DNA of 64,000 nucleotides from Paenibacillus caseinilyticus (GTDB taxonomy: Bacteria; Bacillota; Bacilli; Paenibacillales; NBRC-103111), in NCBI RefSeq assembly GCF_027533645.1, contig NZ_JAQAGY010000025.1, positions 1 through 64,000 on the forward strand, in the 5' to 3' direction. The notes under the pieces were generated by a model. The model was not told where the DNA came from and searched no databases. It saw only the letters and a list, made by a program, of their open reading frames with translations. This document shows, one piece after another, positions 58,657-64,000 of the stretch. Position 1 is the first letter of the stretch. Each line of letters begins with the position of its first letter. A program made the translations under genes and the position numbers.

Positions 58657-61083
58657 TTAATTAAAGTTACTGTTTAAAAGTATATCGAGTTGTTGCTTTT
58701 CATTAGGATCTTTTTGTATAAGTCTTTCCAGTAATCCTGGGTCATCCTTACCTTGCTTACGAAGGGAGGCAAGATACCAGCGTGCGATAATTGGATCGGC
58801 AGGTTCAAAAAACTCGCTATAAATCCTTCTTTTTAAGAACTCCGAAGATTCCTGATATTTACCCTGCATATAATAGATTTGACCAATATTCAGTACAATA
58901 CTAGGAGATACGAAGAAGTCTCGGCCTTGAAGTTGTCCTTTTGGGAGATTCTTTAATTCTTCCGTTTTATGTTCCACTATTTTAAGAATGTCAAATGCTT
59001 TTATCCAATAGCTTTGATTTTTTTTCTCAGCAGATTGTGCTCCATATTCCGTAAGTAATGAGATAGCCTGTTCATATACAGTAAGATCCCATCTATAATT
59101 ATCTATGCCTTTTAGAGCAGTCTCAATGGCTTTATCATATTCCTTATTATTACGATAAAGCTTAATTTTCTCATTGAACAACTGTCTATTGTACGGTTCA
59201 TTTTGCTCAAGCATATTGATTAATATTTGAGCTTCAGCCAAATACTTAGGATCTTTTGTTTGGATATAGACTTGGTTCATAATAGAGAGTTTTGTTGCTG
59301 TATAGCTAGGGTTTGCTGTTAACTTTATTGCTTCGTTTAAAGGTTTGGAGATTTCCTCCAGAGGTTTCTTCTCAGCAATATATTGAGAAGAAACTCTAAA
59401 TAAGGAATGTGCCTTGATATAACTAATAGACGTAAAAATAAAGTAGATTGATATTAAACAAAGCAAGATTGGATAAAGATATTGAACCTTTCTAGGAGGA
59501 TCACCTAACCGAATATCCGAACGGACCTCGGTTGACGAAGCGAAAGAGGCCATTCCACCAAGGCATATAAAAACGATACAGGCAAGGTAAAGGAAGCTCA
59601 TCTCAAAGTCCAACATGCTATGGAATAAAATGGAAATTGCAAAAATATAAAATATCAAGAGCATTTCATTGTTCTTATCTTTTCTATAAGCTTTTAAAAA
59701 AGAATAAAGGATGTAGCCGACGAATAGAAGGAAGACTGTTAACCCGATGATACCAGCCTCAGTTAAGTATTGTAGGAAAAAATTGTGTGCTTCCCTGCTA
59801 GTATACGGGTTGTTTTGATATTGCTCATATAAGGTTGCCCAAGCTCCGCCCCCCGCTCCTAGAAAAGGATAGTCTGAAACTAATTTCAAAGCATCCTTAA
59901 AAAAGGTTACTCGTTCCAGAACACTATTCTCTTGAAAGTTGATGCTTACTAATCGTTCCTTTAAAGAGGTTGGTAAAACACCAATGAGTGTTGAACTATT
60001 CAGTAATATAACAGTGCACACTGACATTAATATAATAAAGGCCGGAATTATCAGATTTGTAAAACGTTTTTCTACCAGCTTATTGAAAGTTTTATCACCA
60101 TATTTTTTGAACAGTGCTTCTATTATATAAACGAATATTGTGAATAATAGGGAAGTGCCTAAAACATAGGACCAACCAAGCCAAGATTTATGCTCCAATA
60201 CACTAATTGTAGGTGCTGGGACAGAGGAATTTATTTGAGTTTCAATAATCTTAGAGATTGGAATTCCAATGTCCACAATGGGTTGGAGGACAGCGATACA
60301 ACAAAGCAAACTTAGAAGGGAATATACAAAGAATCTTATTTGTCTGCGTATATCAAGAAATGGAATGATAGCAAGCACAATGAAGGGGATCAGCACAAAA
60401 CCTCCCCTTGAATAGGTTAGCATGATCGAAAGCGTTATGGGAACCAACATAAATGAGCAAATAATTTGGATATATTTCTTTTTTGAACTTGAAATGATAA
60501 AAAGGGTGCTGAAAAATAATGCGATCAGATATGCGGCATATGCGTTGGCATATTGAAAAACGGCAGTGAGCCGGAAGCCATATTCCGTAATCATGATAGA
60601 ATGCATATAGTATAAATTTCCAAATATTGTTGAAATGCCAAACCAAACAACAATATACCCAGATACAAGTATTCCGTTCAATATGGTTAAAGCACCAAAA
60701 AGACTTTTGGCATAATATAGTGCTAAGAGGAAGAAGGAGGCATAAAGTAACATAGTTAATAGCATATGTTTGTTAAGATGCACTGAAGCAGCATTAGTGA
60801 ATGATATGAGATAGGAGATGGGGAGCAAAAGAACAAGAAGGCTCAATATGCCGCGTTTATCTAAACGCCAACTTGTAAAAAGGTGTATCGAGAGTAAGAA
60901 TAAACATGATGCCCCCCAGAACCAGTTAGTATAAATGGGGCCTTCAAAATCTGGTGAACGCCCATTAAACAAACCTTTATAAAAGGGAGAAATAAAGAAG
61001 AAGATGAACAAAAATGCCATGGTTAGCCAAAAAATAATTGAGGTTTTTTCTGAGGGCGGGATGCTTGCTTCTCTTTTATACAT
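58657..61083 (-). CDS. O-antigen ligase/polymerase-like membrane protein
   Basis: 808 aa. About 12 membrane segments in the first 560 residues with the Wzy/WaaL signature (LTYSRGGFVLIP and a large outside loop with FLGAGGGAWATLYEQYQ...), and a C-terminal part (about 570-808) with TPR-like helices. Such proteins join or polymerise lipid-linked glycans; in Paenibacillus alvei a related protein transfers the S-layer glycan. The nearby SLH proteins make S-layer glycosylation or wall polymer assembly likely. Strongly AT-rich compared with genes before 58.4 kb. Confidence 0.85.
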   Translation of the reverse strand: MYKREASIPPSEKTSIIFWLTMAFLFIFFFISPFYKGLFNGRSPDFEGPIYTNWFWGASCLFLLSIHLFTSWRLDKRGILSLLVLLLPISYLISFTNAASVHLNKHMLLTMLLYASFFLLALYYAKSLFGALTILNGILVSGYIVVWFGISTIFGNLYYMHSIMITEYGFRLTAVFQYANAYAAYLIALFFSTLFIISSSKKKYIQIICSFMLVPITLSIMLTYSRGGFVLIPFIVLAIIPFLDIRRQIRFFVYSLLSLLCCIAVLQPIVDIGIPISKIIETQINSSVPAPTISVLEHKSWLGWSYVLGTSLLFTIFVYIIEALFKKYGDKTFNKLVEKRFTNLIIPAFIILMSVCTVILLNSSTLIGVLPTSLKERLVSINFQENSVLERVTFFKDALKLVSDYPFLGAGGGAWATLYEQYQNNPYTSREAHNFFLQYLTEAGIIGLTVFLLFVGYILYSFLKAYRKDKNNEMLLIFYIFAISILFHSMLDFEMSFLYLACIVFICLGGMASFASSTEVRSDIRLGDPPRKVQYLYPILLCLISIYFIFTSISYIKAHSLFRVSSQYIAEKKPLEEISKPLNEAIKLTANPSYTATKLSIMNQVYIQTKDPKYLAEAQILINMLEQNEPYNRQLFNEKIKLYRNNKEYDKAIETALKGIDNYRWDLTVYEQAISLLTEYGAQSAEKKNQSYWIKAFDILKIVEHKTEELKNLPKGQLQGRDFFVSPSIVLNIGQIYYMQGKYQESSEFLKRRIYSEFFEPADPIIARWYLASLRKQGKDDPGLLERLIQKDPNEKQQLDILLNSNFN

Positions 61084-61156
61084 GATAACACTCCTTGTTT
61101 AAGAAAAAAGTCACCATTTAACAACCAATGATGACTTAGATTTGTGTTTAATTGGT

Positions 61157-62152
61157 TTAGGATTGTTTGAAGAACTCTTTAATATAGATGACGAGCAAAC
61201 TTAATAATAGAGATACTATAAATGTAATTGCTATATTCAACGATTTTTTTGGTGCCACTGGCGTGGCAGGCGTTAATGCGGGATTGATCATAACTGCTTT
61301 AAAACCGTCCGAAAACCAAGAGGTCGAGTTCTTATTAATTATATCTGCAGTCAATTTGCTTTGAATATCATTTGTATGTGTTTCGAATTCTTTAATTCTA
61401 TCGGAATTGGCCTGGACTTCACTTTTATACTTAGATAGGTTGATGGAGATTTCAGATAGTGTTGAGCTTAGAGATGTGTGCGCTGGATTAATTTCCTCAT
61501 CTGTATATTGTAATGCTTGGCTATTTTTGCTGCGTTGAATGTCTGTTATGATGCTCTGAAACAGCGGGTCACTTGATAAGGTTTTAATGGTCGTTAATTT
61601 TTCGGGAGTTTGCTTCAGCAGAGTAGAGGCATTATCAAACTGACTTTGTGTTTGCTTAAGCAAATCTTCGGATTTTAACAAGTTGTTTTTATAGATTACA
61701 ATCTTATCATTATAGTCGGAAACTTCAACATTAACACCGACTTGGAGTGCTAAGTAGTTTGCAATATTTCTAGCAATTTCCGCATTAGAAGAACGGATGT
61801 TTATAGTAATTAAATTCGAATTTTTCTCTGATTTCACATCAACAATATTTTTTAAAGTGTTGAGATTATAGGATGGCTGTTCTAGATTCAACTTTTGAAT
61901 CATGTTTGTAAGTGTGTAGTCACTGGTTACTTGTTCTACGTAAGGGGTTAAATCTTTTTGTATAACTTTCTCTGTGTTGTCTTCGAACTGATTGTTGATG
62001 ATTACCAATGCAGTAGATTCGAATGTGGGCTTAACAATAAAATAGTTGTAAACAATCGAAAAGATAGTAAGGGTTAAAATAATTTGAAGGGCTATTTTTT
62101 TATTTTTTCGTATAGTATTTACTATGCTTTTCATGGAAATTGCATTAGCCAT
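61157..62152 (-). CDS. Wzz-like polysaccharide chain-length/co-polymerase protein
   Basis: 331 aa. Two membrane helices, one near residues 20-38 and one at the C-terminus (about 305-325), with a large outside coiled-coil-rich part between them and the Pro-rich run before the second helix (NPALTPATPVAPKKS), the classic Wzz layout. No kinase domain is attached; a partner BY-kinase is not in the window. Probably transcribed with the ligase-like gene downstream (73-nt gap). Confidence 0.85.
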   Translation of the reverse strand: MANAISMKSIVNTIRKNKKIALQIILTLTIFSIVYNYFIVKPTFESTALVIINNQFEDNTEKVIQKDLTPYVEQVTSDYTLTNMIQKLNLEQPSYNLNTLKNIVDVKSEKNSNLITINIRSSNAEIARNIANYLALQVGVNVEVSDYNDKIVIYKNNLLKSEDLLKQTQSQFDNASTLLKQTPEKLTTIKTLSSDPLFQSIITDIQRSKNSQALQYTDEEINPAHTSLSSTLSEISINLSKYKSEVQANSDRIKEFETHTNDIQSKLTADIINKNSTSWFSDGFKAVMINPALTPATPVAPKKSLNIAITFIVSLLLSLLVIYIKEFFKQS

Positions 62153-62314
62153 ATCGATCCTCCTTAATATAATAACTTTTGTATTATACTATATAGAAAA
62201 GAGCAATAACAATAAATGTCGAAATGACAAATATTAAAAGTTCAGTAAGTTTGACCTTTGCTTTTTTAGTATGCTAAGCTCTTTAAAAGTCTGCTTATAA
62301 TACGTCGAAAAATC

Positions 62315-63646
62315 ATGAATTGGTGTGATATGAACTTGATTAAGAGAATTCCTACGTATGCAGTAGTAGCTGGTAGTGCATGGATCAGCCGAATTATTTC
62401 GGCCGCTTTACAAATTCTTATTATACGTTTATTAACGGATGTTCTAAGTGCAAGTGAGTATGCTTATTTTGTGCTGCTTACCAGTCTAACAGGATGGTAT
62501 AATTTAAGCAGTTTTGGTGTTGGGTATAGTCTTCAGAACTATATTTCTGAGCTTAGGGCCAAAGGTGAGGATTATAGAGCCTATATTAGTACCGCATGTC
62601 TTATTGTTACTGCCTGGTTGATTATTTTGGTTTTTTTGCTTTATACTGCTAGCACACAATTCGCACCTACATATTTAAAACAATTCGATTTTCTAACAAA
62701 TGAACTAAAAATAAATAACTTTTTTATCGTGGGAATATTCGGGATTGTAGCTGGCATAACTGGAATAATATATAATATCTGGTACTCCGTTGATAAAGGA
62801 TACCTATCAAGTATTATTCCTGCAATCTCCGCTATGATCTCATTCGGAAGTGTATATTTTTTATCAAACTTCTCATCCTTAAATGACAAATTGACTCTTT
62901 TTCTAATAGTTTATGTAGCACCGGCAGCAATTTTGCCAGGTATTTTTTTTATAAGGACCGCCATAAGATCATGGGGTAAAGGACATACATTTCAAACAAT
63001 AGCATTCAAGCTAATAATAAAAAGGGCCTTGCAGTTTGGGGTTTTCGGAATAATGGCAGCCGCTGTTGTGCAAATTGATTATATTATCATGTCTCAAAAC
63101 ATTTCGTCTGAGCAAATCGTCATATACAATATAACTACTAAGATATATTCTATCATTGCATTTGTTTATAGTTCTGTATTAACAGCCCTTTGGCCCGAAT
63201 TTACTAAAATGATATCTAATAATGAATGGATAAAGGTGAGACATTCGGTTGTAAAATACATTACTTTCGGAATAATTTTCTTCGCGATTAGCAGTGTTGT
63301 TCTTATTTTTTTAATGCCCTTTATTGTTGGTATTATCTCACCTAAGTTAGACATTGTGGTACCCGTCTCCCTGCTTGTTATTTTGGCTTTATATCATATA
63401 GTTCGTATCTGGACGGATACCTACTCGATGGTTCTGCAGAGTATGAGTGACTTGAAAATGATGTGGTTATGGACCCCGGCCCAGATCGTATTAAATGGTG
63501 CGTTGCAATTCTTATTGTCAAAGCAGTTTGGGATATACGGAATTGTGTTAGGGTTGATTTTATCTTACCTTCTTACGTTGGGATGGGCTTTGCCTAAACG
63601 GTTTTTATATCATGCTAAACAAGACAAAGCAAAAGAGGCTAATTAA
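62315..63646 (+). CDS. Wzx-like polysaccharide flippase (MOP superfamily)
   Basis: 443 aa with about 12-14 membrane segments: N-terminal SAWISRIISAALQILIIRLL, then the polysaccharide-synthase pattern and a C-terminal membrane end. Flips lipid-linked repeat units across the membrane. Two start choices, ATG 62315 and ATG 62330; neither has a clear Shine-Dalgarno. The next gene starts 1 nt after the stop. Divergent from the Wzz-like gene. Confidence 0.85.
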   Translation: MNWCDMNLIKRIPTYAVVAGSAWISRIISAALQILIIRLLTDVLSASEYAYFVLLTSLTGWYNLSSFGVGYSLQNYISELRAKGEDYRAYISTACLIVTAWLIILVFLLYTASTQFAPTYLKQFDFLTNELKINNFFIVGIFGIVAGITGIIYNIWYSVDKGYLSSIIPAISAMISFGSVYFLSNFSSLNDKLTLFLIVYVAPAAILPGIFFIRTAIRSWGKGHTFQTIAFKLIIKRALQFGVFGIMAAAVVQIDYIIMSQNISSEQIVIYNITTKIYSIIAFVYSSVLTALWPEFTKMISNNEWIKVRHSVVKYITFGIIFFAISSVVLIFLMPFIVGIISPKLDIVVPVSLLVILALYHIVRIWTDTYSMVLQSMSDLKMMWLWTPAQIVLNGALQFLLSKQFGIYGIVLGLILSYLLTLGWALPKRFLYHAKQDKAKEAN

Positions 63647-64000
63647 ATGCGGAAAACCATATTGTTTGTTCTTCCGAATCTTCAAGGTGGAGGTGCGGAA
63701 AAGGTCACTCTATCTTTCATAAAGTACTTGGATAAAGATAAATATAAGCCTATTCTATTTCTTTTGAAAAATGAGGGGGTATATTGGAATGATGTTTCTT
63801 CGGATGTGGAGGTTCATTACGCTTTAGAATCAGGGCAATCCCTCATGAAAAATGGATTTAGTGTTTTAAAGAAGTTGATATCAGTATCAAAAAGGTGCGA
63901 CATATTGATAGGTTGTCTTGAACTTATTACCACTTACTTAGTCGTCATCTCAGGGAAATTACTCAAGAAGCCTACGATAGGTTGGGTGCATACCAATCTT
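63647..64000 (+). CDS. Glycosyltransferase, GT4-like, N-terminal part (cut by window end)
   Basis: 118 codons are visible with no stop. The N-terminus MRKTILFVLPNLQGGGAEK is the classic GT4 donor-side start (GGAEKV), followed by KYLDKDKYKPILFLL and WVHTN near the window end. Adds a sugar to the growing lipid-linked glycan on the cytoplasmic side. Begins directly after the flippase stop. Donor and acceptor sugars unknown. Confidence 0.88.
   Translation, partial: MRKTILFVLPNLQGGGAEKVTLSFIKYLDKDKYKPILFLLKNEGVYWNDVSSDVEVHYALESGQSLMKNGFSVLKKLISVSKRCDILIGCLELITTYLVVISGKLLKKPTIGWVHTNL

Overview
The window looks like chromosomal DNA of a moderately GC-rich, endospore-forming Firmicute of the Paenibacillus type. 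This is inferred from the gene content and control signals: a Bacillus-like tRNA cluster, AGGAGG ribosome binding sites, a BirA-controlled bio operon, CIRCE-controlled groESL, leucine T-boxes, a guanine riboswitch before an AzgA-type permease, and SLH-domain surface proteins next to a glycan locus. No species call can be proven without a search.

Layout. 1-1.2 kb: end of a tRNA cluster (12 complete tRNAs and one partial, all +) closed by a terminator. 1.35-6.1 kb: biotin operon bioD-bioB-bioF-bioH-like-bioC behind a BirA operator; bioA is absent. 6.1-8.7 kb: a 2-keto-3-deoxygluconate operon (KduD-type SDR, KdgK, KdgA). 8.7-19 kb: minus-strand single genes (Rieske oxygenase, glutamate synthase large subunit, HemL, PhzF-like, LytR-CpsA-Psr protein). 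19.2-21.9 kb: three-gene ABC exporter. 22-23.5 kb: a lipoprotein serine hydrolase between two 129-bp direct copies of the 3' end of the last ABC gene. 23.9-34 kb: orphan response regulator, peroxiredoxin, D-2-hydroxyacid dehydrogenase, lactonase, polysaccharide deacetylase, then a MoxR/DUF58/transglutaminase trio. 34.3-38.3 kb: a possible small RNA, guaA, and a guanine-riboswitch-controlled purine permease. 38.4-40.8 kb: leuA behind two complete leucine T-boxes in tandem. 40.85-41.2 kb: a dense DnaA-box cluster. 41.2-48.4 kb: PPK2, ABC-F ATPase, then 5-formyl-THF cyclo-ligase, moaC, mogA-like, a molybdopterin-binding protein, tatA and tatC. 48.5-50.7 kb: groES-groEL. 50.9-55.8 kb: SWIM-finger protein, SNF2 helicase and a small unknown gene. 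55.9-58.4 kb: two SLH proteins. From about 58.5 kb the DNA becomes clearly AT-rich and carries surface-glycan genes (O-antigen-ligase-like, Wzz-like, Wzx-like, glycosyltransferase cut by the window end).

How the genes fit together. BioC and BioH make the pimeloyl-ACP that BioF, BioD and BioB use, so the operon follows the BioC/BioH route. KduD, KdgK and KdgA form a linear path from pectin or uronate breakdown to pyruvate and glyceraldehyde-3-phosphate. guaA and the permease both supply guanine nucleotides. The molybdenum cofactor genes lie beside tatAC, which exports folded cofactor enzymes. The SLH proteins and the glycan locus probably both serve the cell surface.

Most notable observations: (1) 13 DnaA-box-like 9-mers in 349 bp away from any oriC genes; (2) tandem leucine T-boxes; (3) a gene bracketed by a 129-bp duplication of its neighbour, plus a shared promoter-like element; (4) a bioD with no canonical start codon; (5) a perfect 22-bp-arm palindrome burying the deacetylase ribosome binding site; (6) a structured, terminator-ended intergenic segment before guaA. 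No prophage, insertion sequence or CRISPR array was seen.
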